Notes under the pieces: generated by a model | What the model saw: the letters and a program-made list of their open reading frames with translations, nothing else | Told to the model about the DNA's origin: nothing | Databases searched by the model: none | Origin: DATJGR01 sp035494855 | GTDB taxonomy: Bacteria > Pseudomonadota > Gammaproteobacteria > Pseudomonadales > Azotimanducaceae | Reading direction: 5' to 3' | NCBI GenBank assembly: GCA_035494855.1 | Contig: DATJGR010000133.1 | Location: 1-5,604 of the forward strand | DNA length: 5,604 nucleotides | Program-made: the position numbers and the translations under genes | Shown: in pieces, positions 1-5,475 of the stretch | How positions within the stretch are numbered: position 1 is the stretch's first letter | How the letters are laid out: every line of letters begins with the position of its first letter

Positions 1-38
1 CGGCGTCGTCACGAATCCGAACCTCACTCTGCCAACAC

Positions 39-44
39 AGGAGG
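39..44 (+). promoter_or_regulatory. Strong Shine-Dalgarno for first PPOX gene
   Basis: A full AGGAGG lies seven bases upstream of the ATG at 52 and fixes that start codon. The rest of bases 1-51 shows no convincing promoter. Two frames are open across 1-51, so the tail of an upstream gene could be present, but it is too short to call. Confidence 0.8.
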
Positions 45-51
45 CCACATC

Positions 52-645
52 ATGGCAAAAACGCACGACCACGAAATCGTCTCGATCTATCCGTTCTCGG
101 ACGCGGAGATCGATCAGCTGATGGCCAACTCGAACGAATGCGTGCTCATGTGGGCGACGAAGGACGGCTGGCCTGTCGGTGTGACCCACTCGTTCGTGTG
201 GCGCGACGGGAAGATCTGGATCACGTTTGCCGCGCACCGCCATCGCGCGGCCGCCATTCGACGCGACAATCGCGTTTCGGTGTGCGTCAGCAGCGCAGGC
301 TACCCGCCAAACGCCGCGAGTTCGCTGGCGCGCGGCGCCATCACGTTCAAAGGGACCGCCGAGATTTTCGAAGACGAAACCACCAAGGGCTGGTTCTATC
401 CGGCGCTTTCGAAAAAACTGAATCCGACCAATGCCTCCGGCGAGGAGTTCTTCAACAACCTGCTCGATTCGCCGCTGCGCGTCGTGCTCTGCGTGACGCC
501 CGTGAAAAAGATCATGTACAACTCGGCGCTCGCGGGGCGACACATGGCAGGCACGGTCAGCGAGGAGGAACTCGGCGCCAGGCTCGAAGGCGATCGGGTG
601 CGAATGAACAAAGAGCGTGAAGCAAGAGGACTGAAGCCGCGCTGA
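52..645 (+). CDS. Pyridoxamine 5'-phosphate oxidase (PPOX) family protein, FMN-binding split barrel
   Basis: This 197-residue protein is predicted to be a soluble cytoplasmic split-barrel flavoprotein. The family binds FMN (in some lineages F420 or haem) and carries out reductase or oxidase reactions on small molecules. Visible signs are the strand series around residues 29-60 (EC at 29-30, GVTHSFVW at 43-50, GKIWITF at 53-59), an Arg/His-rich stretch at 62-74 that is the usual phosphate-contacting part of the barrel, SVCVSS at 76-81, and ITFKG at 97-101. It is not PdxH: the conserved C-terminal dimerisation segment of true pyridoxamine-phosphate oxidase is absent, and the C-terminus is instead a charged helix (about 168-197). 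The start is supported by AGGAGG seven bases upstream. It stops one base before the transporter gene, so the two are probably cotranscribed and translationally coupled. It is a paralog of the gene at 4089-4646. The substrate is unknown; FMN use is inferred from the family. Confidence 0.88.
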   Translation: MAKTHDHEIVSIYPFSDAEIDQLMANSNECVLMWATKDGWPVGVTHSFVWRDGKIWITFAAHRHRAAAIRRDNRVSVCVSSAGYPPNAASSLARGAITFKGTAEIFEDETTKGWFYPALSKKLNPTNASGEEFFNNLLDSPLRVVLCVTPVKKIMYNSALAGRHMAGTVSEEELGARLEGDRVRMNKEREARGLKPR

Positions 646-646
646 G

Positions 647-2122
647 ATGACGGACTCCCCTGTCTCGAACGGTACGTCGAGCCGGACGAGTTGGCGCGTA
701 CGGCTGACGTTCGCGTTCGGACAGATTTCCGAAGGTGTGCAGAGTACGGCGTTCGGTTTCTTCCTGCTGTATTTCTACAACCAGGTGCTCGGTCTGTCCG
801 GCGTGCTCGCGAGTGTCGCGATCGTACTGGCGCTGGTGGTGGACGCGGTCGTCGATCCCGTCGTGGGCTCGCTGTCCGATCGCACCCGCGGTCGTTGGGG
901 ACGCCGACATCCTTACATGTATGCCGCAGCGCTGCCGTTCGCGTTGTGTTTCTACCTGCTGTTCGCGCCGCCCGCGGGTCTCGGCACCGTGGGTGTGTTC
1001 GCGTGGCTGCTGTCGTTCTCGATTCTCACGCGCGTCACGCAGTCCTGCTATTCGATTCCGCACACGGCGATGACGGCGGAACTCACGACGCAATACGACG
1101 AACGTACGTTGCTGTCGGCGCTGCGTTCGCTGATGGGATCGATCGGCACGCTGCTCGTGTTTCTGCTCGGCCTGCAGGGCTACTTCAAAGCAACCGCGCA
1201 GTATCCCAACGGGCAACTGAATCCCGAGGCATATCCGGTGTTCGGCGCCACGTTTGCGCTGATCATCTGCGCCGGTGTGTGGGCGTCGGCGCTCGGCACA
1301 CACGACCAGATCCCACGATTGCCGCAATACACCGCAACCGTAGATCGGTTCAGCCTTGCGCAGGTACTGCGGGATGCCATGCGAGCCTTTGCGCTCCGGT
1401 CGTTCAAGGCGATGGTCGCAACGTGCGTGTTGTGGGGGATGACCATGGGGATGGTGACCGCTTTGTCTCTGTACCTGGGCACGTTGTACTTCCAGTTCAC
1501 GCTCACGCAGATCAGTTGGAGTTTTCCGGCCTCGGTCGTGGGCGGGTTCATCGGCGCCGCGCTCACCACGCCGCTGACGCGGATCTTCACCGAGAAGAAA
1601 ACGCTGTTGATGAGCGGCCTCGCCTGGTACGCGATCTGGAACACCAGCCCGATCATTCTGCGTTTGCTCGGGCTGTTTCCGGAGCCGGGAGATGTACGCG
1701 GTTTCTACATCGTGATGACGGCCAATGCGATCTGCAGCATCGGCATCGGTGTACTCGGCGTGATGATCGGCTCGATGGTCGCCGACATCACTGATCAGCA
1801 CGAAGAGGTGCACGGAACCCGCAACGAGGGGATCTACTTCGCGGCGTTGTCGTTTGCGGCAAAAGCAGTCGGCGGATTCGGCATCGTGATTTCGGGTGTC
1901 ATCGTCGACCTCGCCGGAATCGGTCGCAGCGCAACAGTGGCCACGCTCGATCCGCACTCAGTCAATTTCCTCGGGATGGCCATGGGGCCCGGCGTGCTCG
2001 TGATGATCGCCGTGACGATCTACGCGGCGAGCTTTTACGGCATCACGCGCGCGGAGCACCGTCGTATCGGCGAGGCAATCAGCCTGGCCGCTTCACACCG
2101 CCGACGCGTGACCGCGACATAG
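647..2122 (+). CDS. MFS transporter, GPH (MelB-like cation symporter) family
   Basis: This 491-residue inner-membrane protein has about 12 hydrophobic segments, as expected for a major facilitator. The region after helix II, residues 65-88, carries the glycoside-pentoside-hexuronide (GPH) signature: Asp66 and Asp70 four residues apart, then PVVG, SDRT and RWGRR. These acids align with the cation-binding Asp55 and Asp59 of E. coli MelB. A second family block sits at 379-406 (AD, then HEEVHGTRNEG, and Lys406 in the following helix, aligning with MelB Lys377). At the MelB Asp124 position (before an Ile-Pro pair) this protein has Ser136, so the sugar or cation site differs. GPH members outside sugar operons are common in catabolic clusters, so the substrate need not be a sugar. 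The ATG follows the previous stop by one base and has no close Shine-Dalgarno (AGAGGA at 625-630 is 16 bases away), which suggests reinitiation coupling. The last 44 bp overlap the convergent TetR gene. The direction of transport is not determined. Confidence 0.9.
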   Translation: MTDSPVSNGTSSRTSWRVRLTFAFGQISEGVQSTAFGFFLLYFYNQVLGLSGVLASVAIVLALVVDAVVDPVVGSLSDRTRGRWGRRHPYMYAAALPFALCFYLLFAPPAGLGTVGVFAWLLSFSILTRVTQSCYSIPHTAMTAELTTQYDERTLLSALRSLMGSIGTLLVFLLGLQGYFKATAQYPNGQLNPEAYPVFGATFALIICAGVWASALGTHDQIPRLPQYTATVDRFSLAQVLRDAMRAFALRSFKAMVATCVLWGMTMGMVTALSLYLGTLYFQFTLTQISWSFPASVVGGFIGAALTTPLTRIFTEKKTLLMSGLAWYAIWNTSPIILRLLGLFPEPGDVRGFYIVMTANAICSIGIGVLGVMIGSMVADITDQHEEVHGTRNEGIYFAALSFAAKAVGGFGIVISGVIVDLAGIGRSATVATLDPHSVNFLGMAMGPGVLVMIAVTIYAASFYGITRAEHRRIGEAISLAASHRRRVTAT

Positions 2123-2786
2123 TGGGCAGCTGCGCTCGCTCGCGTACCAGCTGCTTCTGCGCGGCCTCTACACGCGCCCGCAACAGCGCCTGCGATTTCC
2201 CGCAGACCACGCCGAGCAGCACCAACCCCGTCGAAAAACGCATGCTCGGGCGAAGGCTCGCGTCGGAGAACAACCCCGAGCTCCAGATCACCGAAGCGTT
2301 GATGCACGCCGTCGTGAGCTGTTCGGCGACCGGCAGCGGCGCCACCCAGGTGGACAACTGCCGCTCGCTGCGCATCGTCACGAGTTCGCGTTCGAACGCC
2401 TCCGTGAGTCGCACCGCGATGCGTTGCTGCACGGCGGTGGTGCTTTCGAGCGACATGAACGCTTCGAGCAGACGCTGGTGATACCCGGAGAGTGTCAACA
2501 ACTGCTGCGCGCATTGGTCGACGATCACCAGCAGGCGTTTGAAACCGGAATCGGCGCGCGACAGCGCCCCACCGTTCATGACACCGACGAAGTGATCTTC
2601 AATCGCGGCGCCGAGCAAACCGTCCTTACCGCCGAACTGGTTGTAGAGCGTCGGCACGCTGACGCGGCATCGCTCGGCGAGATCGCGGACCTTGACTGCC
2701 TCATAGCCGACTTCGGCGATCATTTCGCGCGCGGTCGCGAGCATCGCGGCGCGGCGCTCGAGGCGCTGCTTGGTGAGCATGTCCAT
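2079..2786 (-). CDS. TetR/AcrR-family transcriptional regulator
   Basis: This 235-residue predicted repressor has a TetR-type N-terminal DNA-binding domain at about residues 9-60. An opening helix (RRAAMLATAREMIAEVGYEA) is followed by the helix-turn-helix core VRDLAERCRVSVPTLYNQF and the usual KDGLL segment. Residues 65-210 form an alpha-helical ligand-binding and dimerisation domain with no clear ligand signature. The C-terminus (about 211-235) is longer than in most TetR proteins and basic, and lies partly in the overlap with the transporter gene. The start could be Met1 (2786) or Met3 (2780); neither has a good Shine-Dalgarno, so the choice is open. It is divergent from the SDR operon across a 90-bp gap holding a palindrome at 2806-2819, the expected position for an operator controlling both genes. 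It probably represses the operon and itself until a cluster substrate binds; the ligand is unknown. Confidence 0.93.
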   Translation of the reverse strand: MDMLTKQRLERRAAMLATAREMIAEVGYEAVKVRDLAERCRVSVPTLYNQFGGKDGLLGAAIEDHFVGVMNGGALSRADSGFKRLLVIVDQCAQQLLTLSGYHQRLLEAFMSLESTTAVQQRIAVRLTEAFERELVTMRSERQLSTWVAPLPVAEQLTTACINASVIWSSGLFSDASLRPSMRFSTGLVLLGVVCGKSQALLRARVEAAQKQLVRERAQLPTMSRSRVGGVKRPG

Positions 2787-2792
2787 GAAGCG

Positions 2793-2819
2793 ATGCTAGC
2801 AGCGTTTGAACATGTTCAA
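2793..2819 (-). promoter_or_regulatory. Weak candidate promoter for the TetR gene
   Basis: Reading the minus strand, TTGAAC (2819-2814) could act as a -35 with TAGCAT (2798-2793) as a -10, 15 bases apart. Each matches consensus at four of six bases. The transcript would begin near or at the start codon, so it would be almost leaderless, consistent with the missing Shine-Dalgarno. An alternative -10, TATAAC at 2838-2833, has no partner -35. Either way the promoter overlaps the palindrome, which would give autoregulation. Confidence 0.25.
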
Positions 2820-2830
2820 TACAGTTGAAC
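2806..2830. promoter_or_regulatory. Probable TetR operator: 14-bp palindrome plus third half-site
   Basis: TTGAACATGTTCAA at 2806-2819 is a perfect 14-bp inverted repeat. A third copy of the half-site, TTGAAC, follows at 2825-2830. It pairs with GTTCAA at 2814-2819 as a second inverted repeat with a 5-base spacer. Two overlapping dyads could therefore hold two dimers or one shifted dimer. The site sits 19 bp from the repressor start and just upstream of a -10 box for the operon, which is where a TetR protein would block both promoters. Binding by the neighbouring protein is inferred from position and symmetry. Confidence 0.7.
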
Positions 2831-2840
2831 TCGTTATACT
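2812..2840 (+). promoter_or_regulatory. Candidate sigma-70-type promoter for the SDR operon
   Basis: TATACT at 2835-2840 matches the -10 consensus at five of six bases. The -35 region, 16 to 18 bases upstream, falls inside the palindrome at 2806-2819 and is a poor match (TGTTCA at 2813-2818 at best). A weak -35 covered by an operator fits a repressed or activator-independent inducible promoter. Transcription would start near 2847, leaving a leader of about 30 bases before the ATG at 2877. Confidence 0.45.
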
Positions 2841-2876
2841 CCTGCGCCGGAGCGAGCCGGCATCGAGGCATAGCGG

Positions 2877-3704
2877 ATGGGTAAATTGAGCGGAAAGATC
2901 GCAGTGGTGACCGGTGCGAGCCGAGGCATCGGCAAAGGCATCGCGCTCGCTCTCGGCGCCGAAGGCTGCACGGTGTACGTCACCGGGCGTACTACCGGTG
3001 CGGGTGAACGCACCATCGATACCACCGCGCGTCTCGTCACCGAAGCAGGGGGCATCGGTCGCGCGATCCGTTGCGATCACGGCGTGGATGCCGACATCGC
3101 CGCGGCATTCGCGCGGATTCGCGACGAAGCGGGCCACATCGATTATCTGGTGAACAACGTCTACAAGATTCCCAGCCCGCCGGCGTGGGGCGGCGGCTTC
3201 TGGGATCACCCGATCCAGATCTGGGACGACCAGGTGGGCATCGGTCTTCGCGCTCACTACGTCGCGAGCTGGCATGCGGCGCAGCTGCTGTTCGCAAGCG
3301 GGCCGGGCGCCGCGATCCTGAACGTCTCGTCGCCGGGCGGCCAGAGCTATCACTTCTCGAGTTCGTACGGCGCGGGCAAGGCTGGGCTCGACCGGCTGAC
3401 GGCCGATATGGCCATCGAACTCAAACCGAAGGGCGTTGCGGCCGTGGTTCTGTATCCGGGCTCGGTATCGACCGAGTTCATCCAGGACGCCGCGAAGGAA
3501 CGCGCCATGGATCTGTCGCAGTCGCAAACGCCGCTGTTCGTAGGACGCGCAGCCGTCGCGCTGCTGACCGCGCGTGATCTGATGCAGCGCAGCGGCACCA
3601 TCCAATGGGTCGAAGACCTCGCGGAGGAGTTCGGAATCGTCGACGAAAACGGCCGGCGCCCGCCGCGTTACCCACGCCGCGGCGAGGCGGCGCGTCAGGC
3701 ATAG
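2877..3704 (+). CDS. Short-chain dehydrogenase/reductase, DHRS1-like
   Basis: This 275-residue SDR has a Rossmann fold from its N-terminus. The nucleotide-binding motif is TGASRGIG at residues 12-19. Arg38 follows strand beta-2 (VTGRT), which favours NADP(H). The usual NNAG is NNVY at 93-96. The active site is Ser151/Ser152, Tyr164 and Lys168 (Tyr-Gly-Ala-Gly-Lys), and PGSVSTEF at 184-191 follows strand 6. FWDHPIQIWDD (108-118), GLRAHY (123-128) and SSPGG (151-155) mirror human DHRS1 as I recall it, a subfamily reported to reduce steroids and xenobiotic ketones. The C-terminal tail (about 255-275) is Arg/Pro-rich and probably disordered. GAGG eight bases upstream supports the start. It is the first gene of the operon and lies divergent from the TetR gene. 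The SDR family is secure, the DHRS1 branch is likely, and the substrate is unknown. Confidence 0.92.
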   Translation: MGKLSGKIAVVTGASRGIGKGIALALGAEGCTVYVTGRTTGAGERTIDTTARLVTEAGGIGRAIRCDHGVDADIAAAFARIRDEAGHIDYLVNNVYKIPSPPAWGGGFWDHPIQIWDDQVGIGLRAHYVASWHAAQLLFASGPGAAILNVSSPGGQSYHFSSSYGAGKAGLDRLTADMAIELKPKGVAAVVLYPGSVSTEFIQDAAKERAMDLSQSQTPLFVGRAAVALLTARDLMQRSGTIQWVEDLAEEFGIVDENGRRPPRYPRRGEAARQA

Positions 3705-3708
3705 GAAC

Positions 3709-3713
3709 AGGAG
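3709..3713 (+). promoter_or_regulatory. Shine-Dalgarno for ABM gene
   Basis: AGGAG lies seven bases before the ATG at 3721 and just after the stop of the preceding SDR gene (3702-3704). This gives the third gene product an independent, strong translation start within the operon. Confidence 0.7.
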
Positions 3714-3720
3714 ATCTGCA

Positions 3721-4083
3721 ATGCAGAAGATGATCATCATCGCCGGAACCATCGACCTTCAGGACCCAGGTAAGCGCGAGGAAACGCTCGCCATTGCGAG
3801 CAAGCTGCAGCAGAAGACGCGCGACGAAGAACCCGGCTGCCTCGCGTACGTCTTCTCGGCCGACCCGTGTGTGGACGGACGACTGGTGGTTCACGAACTG
3901 TGGCGCGACGAAGCGAGCCTGGCCGCCCACTTCAAGCATCCGAACTATCTGAACATGCGCGACGCATTGGGCCGCATCGGATTGAAAGGCGCCGACAACA
4001 AGAAGTATCGCGTCGATCTTTCGGAGCCCGTTTACGATTCGACGTTCACGCCGCGCGCCGACTTTTTCACTGAGGGGAAGTAG
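3721..4083 (+). CDS. Antibiotic biosynthesis monooxygenase (ABM) family protein, putative quinol monooxygenase
   Basis: This 120-residue protein has the small ferredoxin-like alpha/beta fold of the ABM family, whose members dimerise and often oxidise quinols or anthrone-type rings without a cofactor. Family signs are the opening strand IIIAGTIDL (5-13), a helix with REETLAIASKL (19-29), the EEPGCLAYVFSADP block (36-49), and VVHELWRDEASLAAHF (56-71), which is the most characteristic ABM stretch. About 30 residues follow the core (LSEPVYDSTF, 100-109), longer than a minimal ABM domain. It lies 16 bases after the SDR stop and 5 bases before the next ATG, so it is cotranscribed. The neighbouring dehydrogenases suggest oxygenation of a ring compound, but some ABM proteins are isomerases or haem-degrading enzymes, so the reaction is not proven. 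Confidence 0.85.
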   Translation: MQKMIIIAGTIDLQDPGKREETLAIASKLQQKTRDEEPGCLAYVFSADPCVDGRLVVHELWRDEASLAAHFKHPNYLNMRDALGRIGLKGADNKKYRVDLSEPVYDSTFTPRADFFTEGK

Positions 4084-4088
4084 GCGCG

Positions 4089-4646
4089 ATGGAGAAGCAA
4101 GCCACCAACTACGACGACGTCAAGCAATACCGGCTCGACCCCGAACGGGAGCAGGAACTGGTCAGGACCGCCGGTGAGTGCGTATTCATCTGGGCAAACA
4201 AGGCCGGGCACCCGCTCGGCGTCATCACCGCCTATGTTCCGTTCAACGGAAAGATCTGGATGACGGCCACGCGCGAACGCGTGCGCATCAAAGCGATCGC
4301 CCGGGACCCGCGCTCGTCCGTGGTGATGTCCAGCAAAGGCACGCCGATGGGTGGTGGCAAGACGGTGACCTACAAGGGTCACACCGTCATTCACGACGAT
4401 CACAAGACCAAGATGTGGATGTACCGCATCCTCGCCGCCGGCATGGCAGGTGCGAAAGACGAAGGCAACGCATTCACGGCCGGTCTCGATCCGGAGATAT
4501 TCGTCCGCTTTCTCGATACGCCGGAACGCGTGGTATTGGAATTCACTCCCGAGATGTCGATTCCGTTCGACGGCGACAAGATGGCACTAGGCACGGCAGC
4601 CGCGTATGCGCAACTGGCTGCCGACAATGCAGGCACGAGACGATGA
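4089..4646 (+). CDS. Pyridoxamine 5'-phosphate oxidase (PPOX) family protein, second paralog
   Basis: This 185-residue split-barrel protein is predicted to bind FMN in the cytoplasm. It shares the core of the protein encoded at 52-645: EC at 30-31, WANK at 35-38, GKIWMT at 54-59, an Arg-rich segment at 61-75, SSVVMSSKG at 76-84 and VTYKG at 93-97. Over residues 30-84 I count 28 identities in 55 ungapped positions with its paralog. The halves after residue 110 differ: this copy has an Ala/Gly/Met segment (RILAAGMAGAK, 113-123) and an acidic C-terminal part. That suggests different substrate pockets on a shared cofactor barrel. It is not PdxH, since the C-terminal PdxH region is lacking. The start follows the ABM stop by 5 bases; the nearest purine-rich run (GAGGGGAAG, 4072-4080) is slightly far. 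Its stop falls 7 bases before the next start. Function is unassigned beyond the family. Confidence 0.87.
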   Translation: MEKQATNYDDVKQYRLDPEREQELVRTAGECVFIWANKAGHPLGVITAYVPFNGKIWMTATRERVRIKAIARDPRSSVVMSSKGTPMGGGKTVTYKGHTVIHDDHKTKMWMYRILAAGMAGAKDEGNAFTAGLDPEIFVRFLDTPERVVLEFTPEMSIPFDGDKMALGTAAAYAQLAADNAGTRR

Positions 4647-4653
4647 GGTGTGT

Positions 4654-5433
4654 ATGGGACGCGTAGACGAGAAGGTAGCCATCGTCACCGGCGGTGCGAT
4701 GGGTCTGGGCGAGGCCGATTCGACCGCATTGGCACGCGAGGGCGCGCGTGTCGTTGTGACCGACGTCAATCGCGAACGCGGTGCCGCGGTTGCAAAGGCG
4801 GTCGGCGGCGAATATCGCTATCACGACGTAACGAACGAAGCGCAATGGATCGAGCTGATCAGCGACGTGGTGAAGAAATACGGCGCGCTGCACATCCTGG
4901 TGAACAACGCGGGCATCGTCGAGCCCGGCAACATTGAGACGCAGGCCTACGACGAGTACAAACGGCAGATGGCCGTGAGCGCGGACGGCACGTTCCTCGG
5001 CTGCAAATATGCCGTGCCGGCCATGACGAAGAGCGGCGGCGGTTCGATCATCAACATGGCGTCGATCGCGTCGAAACGCGGCGTGCACAACGTTGCCGCT
5101 TATTGCGCGGCCAAGGGCGCGATCGAAGCCCTATCGCGCGCGGTGGCCGTGCATTGCCTCATCGAGAAGAACAACGTGCGCTGCAACTCGATTCACCCCG
5201 GCAGCATCGATACGCCGATGGTGCGCGGCATCGGCCCGAAGTTGGTTGCAGCGGGTCTCGTCGGTAAGCAAGCGCCGAACTCGCCGCCGCCCGCCCAACA
5301 GCGGCTCGGTGAGCCGCTCGACATCGCGAACCTCGTGTTGTTCCTGGCATCCGACGAATCGAAGTTCATCAGTGGCCAGGAATTCGTTCCAGACGGCGGC
5401 ATCTCGGCGGTGATGGCGCCGTTCCCGAGCTGA
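4654..5433 (+). CDS. Classical short-chain dehydrogenase/reductase, NAD-type
   Basis: This 259-residue SDR has the usual length for classical enzymes. Its motifs are TGGAMGLG at residues 12-19, Asp37 at the end of beta-2 (which favours NAD(H)), NNAG at 84-87, Ser137, Tyr150 and Lys154 as the catalytic triad, and HPGSIDTPM at 171-179. The fourth catalytic residue, normally Asn in a VN.xxG motif of helix 4, is Ser109 here. The closest well-known relatives by motif are 3-alpha(20-beta)-hydroxysteroid and cyclic-alcohol dehydrogenases, so oxidation of a secondary alcohol is a fair guess. I chose the ATG at 4654 because GAGG (4645-4648) lies five bases upstream and the SDR N-terminus begins there. 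An in-frame ATG at 4606 would add 16 residues that overlap the previous gene and lack SDR character. It is last in the operon and faces the gene starting beyond 5604. Its NAD preference contrasts with the NADP-type first SDR. Confidence 0.92.
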   Translation: MGRVDEKVAIVTGGAMGLGEADSTALAREGARVVVTDVNRERGAAVAKAVGGEYRYHDVTNEAQWIELISDVVKKYGALHILVNNAGIVEPGNIETQAYDEYKRQMAVSADGTFLGCKYAVPAMTKSGGGSIINMASIASKRGVHNVAAYCAAKGAIEALSRAVAVHCLIEKNNVRCNSIHPGSIDTPMVRGIGPKLVAAGLVGKQAPNSPPPAQQRLGEPLDIANLVLFLASDESKFISGQEFVPDGGISAVMAPFPS

Positions 5434-5447
5434 CGACGCGACTCAGA

Positions 5448-5475
5448 GAAACGCGCAGTTTCGCTATTGCGCGTT
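5448..5475. terminator. Possible hairpin between convergent genes
   Basis: AACGCGCA (5450-5457) and TGCGCGTT (5468-5475) form a perfect 8-bp stem with a 10-base loop, 17 bases after the SDR stop. A second, mutually exclusive stem is GAAAC (5448-5452) with GTTTC (5458-5462). No T-run follows on either strand, so this would be an imperfect intrinsic terminator at best. The stop codon of the minus-strand gene lies in the loop. Its position between two converging genes is what supports a termination role. Confidence 0.35.

Noticed and set aside
52..645. Annotation of the PPOX proteins as PdxH
   Set aside because: The cofactor barrel is present but the PdxH C-terminal dimerisation region and its motifs are missing in both copies.
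691..1794. Long plus-strand open frame inside the transporter gene
   Set aside because: It is a shifted frame with an Arg-rich, low-complexity product and no start signal. The transporter frame explains the region.
557..1957. Long minus-strand open frame of 466 codons opposite the transporter
   Set aside because: Its translation is Arg/His/Glu-rich without domain pattern and lies opposite a clear membrane protein. It is a high-GC shadow frame.
2126..2154. Inverted repeat GCAGCTG / CAGCTGC just after the transporter stop, considered as a terminator
   Set aside because: The stem is only 7 bp with a 15-base loop and no T-run, and lies within the TetR coding sequence. Each arm contains a self-palindromic CAGCTG, common by chance in such DNA.
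2825..2840. TTGAAC and TATACT read as a -35/-10 pair
   Set aside because: Only four bases separate them, far too close for a sigma-70 promoter. TTGAAC here is better explained as a repressor half-site.
2796..3752. Minus-strand open frame opposite the first SDR and across the operator
   Set aside because: It has no recognisable domain, a composition typical of antisense frames, and would cover the control region. The SDR on the other strand is certain.
4606..4653. Upstream extension of the second SDR
   Set aside because: The 16 extra residues overlap the PPOX gene and precede the normal SDR N-terminus. The ATG at 4654 has a Shine-Dalgarno at proper spacing.
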